A stretch of DNA of 8,892 nt from Blautia sp. (GCA_017420455.1 JAFOJB010000235.1:1-8892), one strand, 5' to 3'; shown: positions 1-7,263, numbered from the stretch's first letter. The notes: generated by a model not told the origin, from the sequence alone. Numbers and translations: made by a program.

Positions 1-240
1 GAAATACCCATGATAAGCATCGGATACCACCGATTCTCCATGTCCCAGATGATCTTATCCGACCGTCAGGAAGCCATGCTCTGCGAGGTACCTCGCGAAC
101 GCGTCGTACCGGTCAATATATTCTATCATCCCGTGAATGATCTGTACGATCCCGACAGGTTTTTGCTCCGGGTCCCATCGGATCGCATGAATTTTCGTTC
201 TTCCATCTGCAGAAGGATAATAAAAATGTTTTTTCGTCAT
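1..240 (-). pseudogene. Alpha/beta-hydrolase (lysophospholipase / monoacylglycerol lipase-like), 5' part, interrupted by an in-frame stop
   Basis: This is the N-terminal part of a serine hydrolase of the alpha/beta fold, the group that contains monoacylglycerol lipases and lysophospholipases. The ATG at 240-238 is preceded by CAGGAGACGAC, a good ribosome site. Residues 31-37 (IVQIIHG) hold the HG oxyanion-region motif. After residue 61 the frame meets TAA at 57-55, then continues without a shift as DHLGHGES and, 16 codons after the stop, HGYF at the window edge. DHxGHG is a family hallmark, so the TAA replaces one residue of an otherwise intact reading frame. The nucleophile motif GHSxG and the rest of the roughly 300-residue protein would lie outside the window. 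The ATG overlaps the TGA of the upstream ATPase gene, so it is the last visible cistron of the importer operon. The product would be a 61-residue fragment unless the stop is a sequence error or is read through. The true substrate is unknown. Confidence 0.8.
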
Positions 241-1211
241 GTCGTCTCCTGAATGAGGAAGCATGCTGCCAGATGTCCGGCAGCGATTTCCTTCAGCTCT
301 GGTTTTTCCTCCTGACAGCGCTTTGTACAGAACCGGCACCGGGAAGCGAAAGGACAGCCCGGATGCAGGACTGCCGGATCCGGCGGATCCCCGCTGAGAC
401 GGATGCGGCCGGTCTCCTTCGCGGCTTTTGGATTCGGGATCGGAATGGCGGAAAGGAGGGCTTCCGTATAGGGGTGAGCAGGATGCGCATACAGTTCTCC
501 CGCAGGAGAGATCTCTACAATGCGGCCGGCGTACATCACAGCGATCCGCCGGGAAATATGGCGCACCATGGACAGATCGTGGGCGACGAACAGATACGTA
601 AGCCCCATATCCCGCTGCAGATCCTCCAGCATGTTGACGACCTGCGCCTGAATGGAAACGTCCAGCGCGGAAATAGGCTCGTCGCAGAGCACAAACTCCG
701 GATGGGTAACCAGGGCTCTGGCGATGCCGATCCTCTGCCTCTGCCCGCCGGAAAATTCGTGGGGATATTTCTCCAGATCCTCCTTTGTCATGCCTGTCTT
801 TTCCAGGATCTCTTCGATGATTTCCCTTCTTTCGGCACCTTTCAGCTTCCGGGAAAGATCCAGAGATTCTCCGATGATCTCCTCCACGTTCATGAAAGGA
901 TTCAGCGAAGAATAGGGATCCTGAAAGATCGTCTGCATCCGCCTTTTATATTTCGAAAGACTGCGGCCGGAAAGCGGAGCGATATCCGTACCCTCGAACA
1001 GGATCTGTCCGGAGGTGGGCTCGTACAGTCTGGTGATCGTACGGCCCAGGGTCGTCTTTCCGCAGCCGGATTCGCCTACCAGCCCGAAGGTTTCCCCTTT
1101 TTCGATCCGGAAGGAGACTCCGTCCACCGACCGTACGATGCGGGTCTGCCCCAGGGATCCTCTCAGATGAAAATATTTTTTCAGGTCTTTCACTTCGATC
1201 AGCGTGCTCAT
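237..1211 (-). CDS. dppF: Peptide ABC importer ATP-binding subunit (DppF/OppF family)
   Basis: This cytoplasmic ATPase, 324 residues long, powers uptake by a Dpp/Opp-type importer and should pair with the adjacent DppD-like ATPase. Visible motifs are Walker A GESGCGKT (46-53), Q-loop Q97 in IFQDP, signature FSGGQRQR (153-160), Walker B ending in D177-E178, D-loop SALD (181-184) and the switch H211. The C-terminal oligopeptide-transporter domain carries C286, C292, C299 and C317, the spacing that holds an iron-sulfur cluster in some members; C295 is an extra cysteine. An upstream in-frame ATG at 1316 is rejected: the ATG at 1211 has GGGGAGGTGAAGGC in front of it and begins with the usual family N-terminus, [14 protein letters not shown]. 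The start overlaps the dppD stop as ATGA, and its own TGA overlaps the hydrolase ATG the same way. The family is certain; the peptide substrate is not, so oppF would be an equally valid name. Confidence 0.95.
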   Translation of the reverse strand: MSTLIEVKDLKKYFHLRGSLGQTRIVRSVDGVSFRIEKGETFGLVGESGCGKTTLGRTITRLYEPTSGQILFEGTDIAPLSGRSLSKYKRRMQTIFQDPYSSLNPFMNVEEIIGESLDLSRKLKGAERREIIEEILEKTGMTKEDLEKYPHEFSGGQRQRIGIARALVTHPEFVLCDEPISALDVSIQAQVVNMLEDLQRDMGLTYLFVAHDLSMVRHISRRIAVMYAGRIVEISPAGELYAHPAHPYTEALLSAIPIPNPKAAKETGRIRLSGDPPDPAVLHPGCPFASRCRFCTKRCQEEKPELKEIAAGHLAACFLIQETT

Positions 1212-2194
1212 GCCTTCACCTCCCCGGCCATTTTCGGACATCTGGAAAAATGATGATGGGAAAGCTGCCGCATCTGGGGACAGGCTTCCCGGCAGGAAGG
1301 TTCTCTGTAGGGACACCTGGGTTCAAAGGGACACCCCGGAGGCGGAGACAGCAGGGACGGCGCGTGCCCGCCGATGGGGATGAGACGCTCGCCTTCCTTT
1401 TCGTCGATGGAAGGGATCGAGCGCATCAGTGCTTCTGTATAGGGGTGCATGGGATGGGCAAATATTTCTTCTGTCTCTGCCATTTCCATGATCAGTCCGC
1501 CATACATCACCGCGATCCGGTGGCAGAGCTGGGCTACAACTCCCATATCGTGGGTGATCAGGACCACGGACATCTGCTCCTCCTGCTGCAGGGCACGGAT
1601 CAGGTCCAGGATCTGGGCCTGGATCGTGACATCCAGGGCAGTCGTGGGTTCATCCGCGATCAGGAGAGACGGGTGGCAGGCCAGAGCCATGGCGATCAGC
1701 ACACGCTGCCGCATCCCGCCGGAAAATTCGTGGGGATACTGGCGGACTCTGGTCTCCGGAGAAGGCACGCCTACCTTCCGCAGCAGCTCTACTGCCTGAA
1801 CAGCGGCTTCCTTTCTGCTGATTTTCCGGTGCCGCATCAGCACTTCTTCAATGTGGCTTCCGATCCGTTTCAGGGGATCCAGGGAAGTCATGGGATCCTG
1901 AAAGATCATGGAGATGCGGTTGCCTCTGACGGCGCGCATCTGCTTTTCCTGCAGGGACAGAAGGTCTGTCCCGTCAAATTCCATCAGATCCGCCTTTATG
2001 TCCGCTGAATCCGGGAGCATGCGGATGATGGATTTCATGGATACGCTTTTTCCGCTGCCGCTTTCTCCCACAATACCAAGTATTTCCCCTTCGCTGACAG
2101 AAAGATCCACACCGCGTACAGCCTGCACTTCTTTACCCTGTATGCGGAAGGTAGTGACAAGATTCTGCACCTTCAGGATTTCTTTGTTTTCCAT
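1208..2194 (-). CDS. dppD: Peptide ABC importer ATP-binding subunit (DppD/OppD family)
   Basis: This 328-residue cytoplasmic ATPase is the partner of the DppF-like subunit encoded next. Motifs in order are Walker A GESGSGKS (43-50), Q99 in IFQDP, signature FSGGMRQR (157-164), Walker B LLIADE (177-182), D-loop TALD (185-188) and H215. The C-terminal extension has [10 protein letters not shown] with C288, C294, C301 and C319, the conserved cysteine set of this family, where a 4Fe-4S cluster has been seen in some homologues; C305 is extra. The ATG at 2194 is preceded by TAGGAGGACCGT. Its Shine-Dalgarno sequence overlaps the TAG stop of dppC, and the spacing between the two genes is only 9 bases. 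The downstream end overlaps dppF by 4 bases. All catalytic residues are present, so the subunit should be active. DppD versus OppD cannot be separated from sequence alone. Confidence 0.95.
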   Translation of the reverse strand: MENKEILKVQNLVTTFRIQGKEVQAVRGVDLSVSEGEILGIVGESGSGKSVSMKSIIRMLPDSADIKADLMEFDGTDLLSLQEKQMRAVRGNRISMIFQDPMTSLDPLKRIGSHIEEVLMRHRKISRKEAAVQAVELLRKVGVPSPETRVRQYPHEFSGGMRQRVLIAMALACHPSLLIADEPTTALDVTIQAQILDLIRALQQEEQMSVVLITHDMGVVAQLCHRIAVMYGGLIMEMAETEEIFAHPMHPYTEALMRSIPSIDEKEGERLIPIGGHAPSLLSPPPGCPFEPRCPYREPSCREACPQMRQLSHHHFSRCPKMAGEVKA

Positions 2195-2203
2195 ACGGTC
2201 CTC

Positions 2204-3058
2204 CTACTTTTCGATTGCCTTCGGCTCTACGAAGACCCGGATCAGATCGCCCAGCTTGTTGAAGGAAAAAACGGTCAGGATGATCATGATACCGGGAACC
2301 AGCGCCATGTACGGAGCCTTTCCCAGCACACTCTGCGCCCGGTTCAGCATGCTGCCCCAGGAAGACATGGGCTGCTGCACGCCGAGCCCCAGAAAGCTTA
2401 ACGAAGACTCGATCATGATGGCGTTGGCGATATCCGAAGTGGCAGAAATGATGATCGTCGGGAGCACCGAGGGAATGATATGCCGCAGGATGATAAAAAT
2501 ATGGGACTGATCCATGGCTTTCGCGTACAGGACATACTCCCGTTCCTTTACAGAAAGGGTTTCCGCCCGCACAAGCCTCGCCACACTCATCCAGGTAAAA
2601 AGCCCGATGACCAGTATGATGGCCTGCAGGCCTGGCTTCAGGAAAATGCTGACAACGGTAACCAGCACCATCCAGGGGATCGAGGAAAGAATATCCACCA
2701 CCCGCATGAGCAGGTTATCGATGATTCCGCCGAAATATCCGGCAAGGGTTCCCACCGTCACGCCGATCATGGTGGAGATCAGCATGGATACCACGCCTAC
2801 CAGAAGAGAGATCCTTCCGCCGAACAGGACCCGGGTCAGATAATCCCTGCCCAGATCGTCTGTCCCGAACCAGTGGGCGCTGCTGGGGCCTTCCAGCTTG
2901 TGCAGCATATCCAGCGCATCCGGGTCATACGGAGAAAGAAAGGCAAAAACAGAAAGAAGCGTGATGACCAGAAGAAAACCGATCGCAATGATGATCCCTT
3001 TATTATACTTTAATTCCGTCCGAAGCTGGCGTAACCGCCTTTTCGATAGCATAGCCAT
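2204..3058 (-). CDS. dppC: Peptide ABC importer permease subunit (DppC/OppC family)
   Basis: This 284-residue inner permease half should form the membrane channel with the DppB-like subunit. A short basic cytoplasmic N-terminus (MAMLSKRRLRQLR) leads into the first membrane helix at about residues 21-42. The DppC hallmark HWFGTDDLGRDYLTRVLFGG follows at 62-81, then about five more hydrophobic segments. The EAA loop that contacts the ATPases lies at 175-200 (AKAMDQSHIF to HIIPSVLP). The usual glycine of that loop appears to be D183. The C-terminus (LGDLIRVFVEPK) is typical. The ATG at 3058 has GAGGTGAGAAA before it, whose TGA is also the dppB stop; the gap between the genes is 4 bases. A second ATG two codons later would also be possible, but the spacing favours the first. 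Confidence 0.94.
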   Translation of the reverse strand: MAMLSKRRLRQLRTELKYNKGIIIAIGFLLVITLLSVFAFLSPYDPDALDMLHKLEGPSSAHWFGTDDLGRDYLTRVLFGGRISLLVGVVSMLISTMIGVTVGTLAGYFGGIIDNLLMRVVDILSSIPWMVLVTVVSIFLKPGLQAIILVIGLFTWMSVARLVRAETLSVKEREYVLYAKAMDQSHIFIILRHIIPSVLPTIIISATSDIANAIMIESSLSFLGLGVQQPMSSWGSMLNRAQSVLGKAPYMALVPGIMIILTVFSFNKLGDLIRVFVEPKAIEK

Positions 3059-3062
3059 TTTC

Positions 3063-4016
3063 TCACCTCATCGCCTGTATTCGGGGATCCACCAGGCAAT
3101 AGCAGATATCTGCCAGAAGATTTCCCAGGATCACCATAACAGAAGAGAAAAACATGACAGACATGATCACCGGATAATCGAAGGACCGGATGGCCGTGAT
3201 AAAGTACGTGCCGACCCCAGGCCAGGAAAAGATGGATTCCGTTATAAACGCCCCCGTGATCAGACGCGGCAGGGACATTCCCACCAGGGTGATCACCGGA
3301 AGCAGAACATTCTTTATCACATGGCGGAACAGGATTTCAGCCCTGCCCGCGCCGAAGGCCTTCTGCACCATCACATAATCCTCTGTATACTGGCTGATGG
3401 TGGAGGATCTTACAAAACGGACGGTTCCCGGGAGGTCGCCGATCGTCAGGACAATGGTTGGAAGGATCAGATGCATCAGCAGATCCGGCAGGTTCTTGTC
3501 CTGCCCGAGGGTGTGCATCCCCAGGATCGGAAAGATCCCCAGACGGTATCCGAAGATATAGACCAGCATCATGGCGATCCAGAAGGTTGGAGTCGCCATG
3601 CCTATGGAGCAGAAGGTATCGATGATCCTGTCCGCCCTTCCCCCTCTTTTGGAGCCGGCCACAAGACCCAGCACGATGGAGATCAGGAGGGCCAGCAGAT
3701 AGCTCGGCAGGATCAGGAGGATGGTATTGGGAATACGTGCCGCCAGGTCGAAGGCAACACTCTGATGGGTAACAATGGAATACCCCAGATTTCCGGTGAC
3801 CATCCGGCGGATCCAGTTCAGATACTGCACATAGGCCGGCTGATCCAGTCCGTACTTGATCTTCAGCGCTTCCTTCACCTCCGGAGCCATGTCCGGAGTG
3901 GCGATGGTATCGATCACATCGAAGGGAGCCAGCTGGATCAGCGCAAAGCAGATGATACTGATCACAATAAGGAGCGGTATCGCCTGCAGAATACGTTTCA
4001 TAATATAGCGCGCCAA
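3063..4016 (-). CDS. dppB: Peptide ABC importer permease subunit (DppB/OppB family), TTG start
   Basis: This 317-residue membrane permease has the normal length for the family. The first helix spans about residues 10-31 and is followed by the long extracytoplasmic segment with YGLDQPAYVQYLNWI (55-69) and GNLGYS (75-80). The remaining helices lie in 98-310. The EAA loop is AFGAGRAEILFRHVIKNVLL (220-239) followed by P240; SWPGVGTYF (264-272) and the terminal DPRIQAMR (310-317) are typical of DppB. I chose the TTG at 4016: AAGGAGG lies 8 bases upstream and MARYIMKRILQAIP is the usual N-terminus. A longer reading from TTG at 4037 would translate through the Shine-Dalgarno sequence, and the ATG five codons into the protein (M6) is 23 bases from it. 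The gene follows the binding-protein gene after a 135-base gap containing a hairpin. Confidence 0.94.
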   Translation of the reverse strand: MARYIMKRILQAIPLLIVISIICFALIQLAPFDVIDTIATPDMAPEVKEALKIKYGLDQPAYVQYLNWIRRMVTGNLGYSIVTHQSVAFDLAARIPNTILLILPSYLLALLISIVLGLVAGSKRGGRADRIIDTFCSIGMATPTFWIAMMLVYIFGYRLGIFPILGMHTLGQDKNLPDLLMHLILPTIVLTIGDLPGTVRFVRSSTISQYTEDYVMVQKAFGAGRAEILFRHVIKNVLLPVITLVGMSLPRLITGAFITESIFSWPGVGTYFITAIRSFDYPVIMSVMFFSSVMVILGNLLADICYCLVDPRIQAMR

Positions 4017-4024
4017 GGTTATTT

Positions 4025-4031
4025 CCTCCTT
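4025..4031 (-). promoter_or_regulatory. Ribosome binding site that fixes the TTG start of dppB
   Basis: AAGGAGG on the minus strand is a near-perfect Shine-Dalgarno sequence. Eight bases separate it from the TTG at 4016-4014. It decides the start, because any longer reading of the permease would include it as codons (KEE). Confidence 0.85.
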
Positions 4032-4042
4032 GTGCAAAAGAA

Positions 4043-4079
4043 GACAATGCCTCCGCCTGGAATAAGCGGAAGCATTGTC
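4043..4079 (-). terminator. Intercistronic hairpin (partial terminator / mRNA stabiliser) between the binding-protein and permease genes
   Basis: On the minus strand, GACAATGCTTCCGC pairs with GCGGAGGCATTGTC over 14 base pairs with one T-G wobble, leaving a 9-base loop. TTCTTTTG follows the stem, a weak and interrupted T-run, so complete termination is not expected. In many importer operons such a hairpin sits just after the binding-protein gene; it protects the upstream mRNA or reduces readthrough so that binding protein is made in excess. The plus-strand side has no T-run. The rest of the 135-base gap (4017-4151) holds a 10-base palindrome, GACCGCGGTC, at 4141-4150 and no gene. Confidence 0.75.
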
Positions 4080-4151
4080 AGATCATTTCGGTACAAAGTG
4101 ATATGGTTTTTTTCAGAAGCTGCAGTGACAGGACGCTGCTGACCGCGGTCT

Positions 4152-5696
4152 TTATTTTTTGAAGCTCAGCAGATCATAATTGGAAAGGGTGTAGATCGGG
4201 ATCAGACGGGCTTCGTCGATACCTTCCACATCGTTGGTAACAGCCAGGATCCGCAGATTGGTAACGATCGGATACTGCACCGCCAGGTCTGCCAGTCTCT
4301 GCTGCGCTTTCTTGTAATCCTCGAAACGGACATCCGGATCTGTCTCTACAGAACCTGCCGCAAAGTATCCATCCAGCTCCTCATCGGAAAGATGATAGAA
4401 GTTTGCGCTGCCGTCGGAAACAAACAGAGAAGAATAGGAGCCGGGATCGATTCCCATAATGTATCCGCCGATGGTGATATCGTAGTCGTCGTTCTCTTCA
4501 TACCACAGATCTACCAGGGCGTTTCCGTCCATGGCCTTCAGCTCCACATCGATGCCGGCGGCCTTCAGCTCCTGCTGGGCGATGAGGGCCTGGGTCTCCT
4601 GGGTCAGGTTGTTGGCTGTGTAGGCAAGGCGGAGCGTGGGGATGTCTCCCTCTACCTGTGCCAGGTATTCCGCGGCTTTATCAGGATCATAGGCGTAGTC
4701 CTCGACCTCGTCCGTCACATAGGGATTGGAGTAGGGCAGTAAGGAAACGGCGTCTACATAGTAATCCTCGCTCTGATAGGTGCCCATGTTCAGCTCTGTT
4801 CTGTTCAGCGCGTAGAAGACGGCCTTTCTCAGGTTGATATCCCCGGTGCGGGAGCTGGAAAGGTTGAACATGAAATAGCCGACACGGTCTTCCGGATATG
4901 CGTAAACCGTTACCGCATTGGTGTCCAGATCCTGTGCATCGCTGACATTATCGATTACCAGTGCGTTGATCTCACCCTTCTGCAGAGAAAGGAGGGCGGT
5001 GGTCTGATCCTGTACGAACTGGAGGATCAGAGTGCCGATCTTCGGCGCGCCGAGGAAGTAGTTCTCATTGGCCTTGAACTTCATATACTGGCCTGCGGCA
5101 TATTCTTCAAGAATGTAGGGACCGGTTCCTACAGGGGTGGCGTTCTTCGGGTTGTTGTCCAGAGTCTCGTCGCCTTCGTAGATATGTTTTGCCATGATAT
5201 AGTGCTCTGCGCCGATGTTCTCCAGGATGGCGGCAGAGTACATGGGTGTCGTGAATTTGACGGTATAGTCGTCGATCTTCTCTACGGAAACCTTCTCGTC
5301 GCCGAAGACAAAGCTGTCATGCCCGTTGGCATAATCCGTATTGATGATCTTATCATAGGTAAAGACAACGTCGTCTGCGGTAAAGGGCTCTCCGTCGGAC
5401 CATACAACGCCTTCGCGAAGATGCACGGTAAGCTCCAGTCCGTCCTCGGAAAGCTCGAAGCTCTCTGCCAGGCGGTATTCGATATCCTCCGGTCCGTAAT
5501 AGTTGAACAGCGGGCTGTAAAGAAGACGTTCCGCCGTCAGATCATAGCGGCCGGATGTGGAAATGGTGTTGATGTCGTTTCCGGGATCTCCGCCGATTCC
5601 ATAGATAAATGTGTCGTTTTCCGGACTGGCTGCAGCTCCTGTCGAAACCGCAAGCGTGAAGCCCAGGATCAAAGATGCCGCAAGTAAACGTTTCAT
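4152..5696 (-). CDS. Extracytoplasmic peptide-binding protein of an ABC importer (SBP_bac_5 family), no lipobox
   Basis: This 514-residue solute-binding protein captures the substrate for the importer encoded downstream. The ATG at 5696 follows AAGGAGGAGAAGCT; a longer reading to 5783 is rejected because it has no ribosome site and would precede the signal peptide. Residues 1-23 form a signal peptide: KR, a hydrophobic core at 4-20, and an AAA site before S24, which fits signal peptidase I. The family signature region runs from A77 to D101 (AESFELSEDG, then VHLREGVVWSDG), followed by EPFTADDVVFTYDKI. GTGPYILEEY and the helix with LRKAVFYALNRTELN are also typical. The whole protein contains no cysteine, so it cannot be a lipoprotein, which is odd for a Gram-positive importer. 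The protein is acidic. It is the first gene of the importer operon and has its own promoter. Family and role are clear; whether it binds dipeptides, oligopeptides or another ligand cannot be read from the sequence. Confidence 0.93.
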   Translation of the reverse strand: MKRLLAASLILGFTLAVSTGAAASPENDTFIYGIGGDPGNDINTISTSGRYDLTAERLLYSPLFNYYGPEDIEYRLAESFELSEDGLELTVHLREGVVWSDGEPFTADDVVFTYDKIINTDYANGHDSFVFGDEKVSVEKIDDYTVKFTTPMYSAAILENIGAEHYIMAKHIYEGDETLDNNPKNATPVGTGPYILEEYAAGQYMKFKANENYFLGAPKIGTLILQFVQDQTTALLSLQKGEINALVIDNVSDAQDLDTNAVTVYAYPEDRVGYFMFNLSSSRTGDINLRKAVFYALNRTELNMGTYQSEDYYVDAVSLLPYSNPYVTDEVEDYAYDPDKAAEYLAQVEGDIPTLRLAYTANNLTQETQALIAQQELKAAGIDVELKAMDGNALVDLWYEENDDYDITIGGYIMGIDPGSYSSLFVSDGSANFYHLSDEELDGYFAAGSVETDPDVRFEDYKKAQQRLADLAVQYPIVTNLRILAVTNDVEGIDEARLIPIYTLSNYDLLSFKK

Positions 5697-5714
5697 AGCT
5701 TCTCCTCCTTGTTT

Positions 5715-5735
5715 TACAGAATATAAAAATCTGTA
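5715..5735 (-). repeat. Short inverted repeat in the leader of the binding-protein gene
   Basis: TACAGA and TCTGTA form a perfect 6-base inverted repeat separated by 9 A/T-only bases. It lies 18 bases upstream of the start codon and only a few bases from the Shine-Dalgarno sequence. It could be a weak hairpin or a protein-binding site; with such an AT-rich spacer, chance is also possible. Confidence 0.35.
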
Positions 5736-5746
5736 CTGTTTATCCG

Positions 5747-5767
5747 GCCTTCTTCTCAGAAGAAGGC
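5747..5767 (-). repeat. Perfect 10-base inverted repeat in the leader of the importer operon
   Basis: GCCTTCTTCT and AGAAGAAGGC flank a single central base. As RNA this gives a stem of about 8 base pairs with a 5-base loop. It starts about 14 bases downstream of the predicted transcription start and ends 51 bases before the ATG. No T-run follows on either strand, so it is not a normal terminator. An operator or an mRNA-stabilising 5' hairpin fits better. Confidence 0.6.
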
Positions 5768-5787
5768 GGAAATATAAATACACTCAT

Positions 5788-5815
5788 ATTTTATCAGAAA
5801 ACCGGTATTTGTCCA
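5788..5815 (-). promoter_or_regulatory. Predicted sigma-A-type promoter of the peptide-importer operon
   Basis: On the minus strand, TGGACA (5815-5810) lies 16 bases before TAAAAT (5793-5788), and the -10 box is preceded by TG-A, an extended -10 element. Both boxes match consensus at five of six bases. Transcription would start near 5781, giving a leader of about 85 bases that carries two inverted repeats. This separates the importer operon from the MATE gene upstream. Confidence 0.6.
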
Positions 5816-5871
5816 ATATTATTTCCGTATATCCCGCAATAAGCTGGTTCTATAGGATACCGTTCACTGCC

Positions 5872-7263
5872 TCACCGGCCGGGCTTCCATCCCTCCAGCG
5901 CGGCCCTGCCCTCCGGCGTGACGGGCTTGATCCACTTTCCCCGGAACAGATGGACCTGCATCAGAATATACCTTATGGGTTCGTCGATGTAGCAGCAGGT
6001 AAACACGGCCAGTGTCGGCAGTTTCCAGACCATTCCGCTTATATAGACAGCGGGGATGACCATCACCCACATAAAGATAATTTCCAGGATGGTTCCATAG
6101 GCGGCGTCGCCCGCAGCCCGGAAGGTATCGTTCTGCGTCCAGTTTCCCATACGGATGAGCGCGGCCGCGGAATAGATGCAGACCAGTCCGAAGGCGATGG
6201 AAAAGCTTTCGCCCCGCATGCCCATCATGGTAAGGATGGGAGTATGCAGCACGATCAGCGACAGGCAGACCATGCCGATGAAGCCCTGGCAGAGATAAAC
6301 CAGCCGCCAGGCACGGTCGTAGGCGGTGTCGATATGACCGGCTCCCACCTGTGTTCCCACAAGAACAGAGGAGGCATTGGAAAAGCCTGCAAAGAAACCG
6401 ATCACCAGGCCTTCCAGTGTACGGAATACCGCCAGCGCCGCGATCGCCTCCTCCGGCTGCCGGCCAAGGACTATGTTGATGCCCATGTTTCCGAGCCCGA
6501 TCAGAAACTCGTTCATGATGATGGGAAAGCATTTCCGAAGATAGATCCCGATAAAGGAAAGGCCAAAACGGAAATGCCCTTTTACGGCGAGCAGATAGGG
6601 ATGCCGGCTCTTTTTCGCAAGGAAGATCACCAGCAGGATTCCCACTCCCTGGGAAATGACCGTGGCCAGTGCAGCGCCGCGGACTCCCATGGCCGGAAGA
6701 CCGAAATGCCCGAAGATCAGGACATAGTTTAAACCTACATTGGTAAAAACAGCGGCGACAGAGCCGTACAGGGGCAGCCGTACCCTGTCGGTGCAGCGAA
6801 GCAGAGAGGCCATGGCCATATAAAACACCATCAGAGGATAGGCAAATCCGATGATGCGAAGATAGGATACGCCGACCTCCCGGATAGATTCCTTGTCGGT
6901 ATACAGCCGCATGACCAGCTCCGGGAAGACTGTGGCAAAGACCCCGAAGAGGATCCCCACAGTCATCATGCAGGTAAGAGTCAGGCCGTAGGAGCGGTTT
7001 ATGCCGTCGTGGTCCTTTGTTCCATAGTACTGGGCAAAGAACAGCATGCCGCCGCCCACAAAGCCCCAGTAGCAGCTGAACATCAGCGAAGAAAACTGCG
7101 CGCAGAGACCGACGGCCCCCACCTGTGTCTGTCCCAGGGAGGCGATCATCATGGTATCGATCATGGAGCCGGTGGTGGTAAGCAGGTTCTGCAAAGCGAC
7201 CGGAATGGCGATGACAGCCACTCTTTTAAGAAAATCCGGCCAGTCAAATGTTCGTTGTCTCAT
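5872..7263 (-). CDS. MATE-family efflux transporter (NorM/DinF-like)
   Basis: This 463-residue integral membrane protein belongs to the MATE family, which exports drugs or other organic cations using a sodium or proton gradient. Length and about twelve hydrophobic segments fit. Early residues IPVALQNLL (20-28) and the later SMIDTMMIASLG match the first helix pair. NYVLIFGHFGLPAMGVRGAA followed by LATVISQ is the central family signature, and GTQVGAG is its counterpart in the second half. The C-terminus EPIRYIL...GKWIKPVT is common in clostridial MATE proteins. The ATG at 7263 is chosen because MRQRTFDWPDFLKRV leads directly into helix 1; its ribosome site (AGAAAGAAGATTGTT) is weak compared with every other gene here. 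A longer start at 7335 is unlikely. The substrate cannot be predicted. A possible promoter is described separately, and a T-rich terminator is not seen after its stop. Confidence 0.93.
   Translation of the reverse strand: MRQRTFDWPDFLKRVAVIAIPVALQNLLTTTGSMIDTMMIASLGQTQVGAVGLCAQFSSLMFSCYWGFVGGGMLFFAQYYGTKDHDGINRSYGLTLTCMMTVGILFGVFATVFPELVMRLYTDKESIREVGVSYLRIIGFAYPLMVFYMAMASLLRCTDRVRLPLYGSVAAVFTNVGLNYVLIFGHFGLPAMGVRGAALATVISQGVGILLVIFLAKKSRHPYLLAVKGHFRFGLSFIGIYLRKCFPIIMNEFLIGLGNMGINIVLGRQPEEAIAALAVFRTLEGLVIGFFAGFSNASSVLVGTQVGAGHIDTAYDRAWRLVYLCQGFIGMVCLSLIVLHTPILTMMGMRGESFSIAFGLVCIYSAAALIRMGNWTQNDTFRAAGDAAYGTILEIIFMWVMVIPAVYISGMVWKLPTLAVFTCCYIDEPIRYILMQVHLFRGKWIKPVTPEGRAALEGWKPGR

Noticed and set aside
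55..57. Stop-codon reassignment as the cause of the TAA in the hydrolase
   Set aside because: The six complete genes here end in TAA, TAG or TGA at the expected places, so all three act as stops.
273..1253. A plus-strand open frame of 326 codons opposite dppF
   Set aside because: It mirrors the conserved ATPase in another frame and has no recognisable domain; the minus-strand gene is certain.
2898..4142. A long plus-strand open frame of 414 codons opposite the permease genes
   Set aside because: It is antisense to two genes with clear permease motifs, has no family features and is rich in H, Q, D and R as shadow frames are.
5747..5767. Leader inverted repeat considered as the terminator of the MATE gene
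   Set aside because: No T-run follows on the minus strand, and it lies downstream of the predicted promoter of the next operon.
5611..6732. A plus-strand open frame of 373 codons opposite the MATE gene and the start of the binding-protein gene
   Set aside because: It crosses two real genes and a promoter region and has shadow-like composition.
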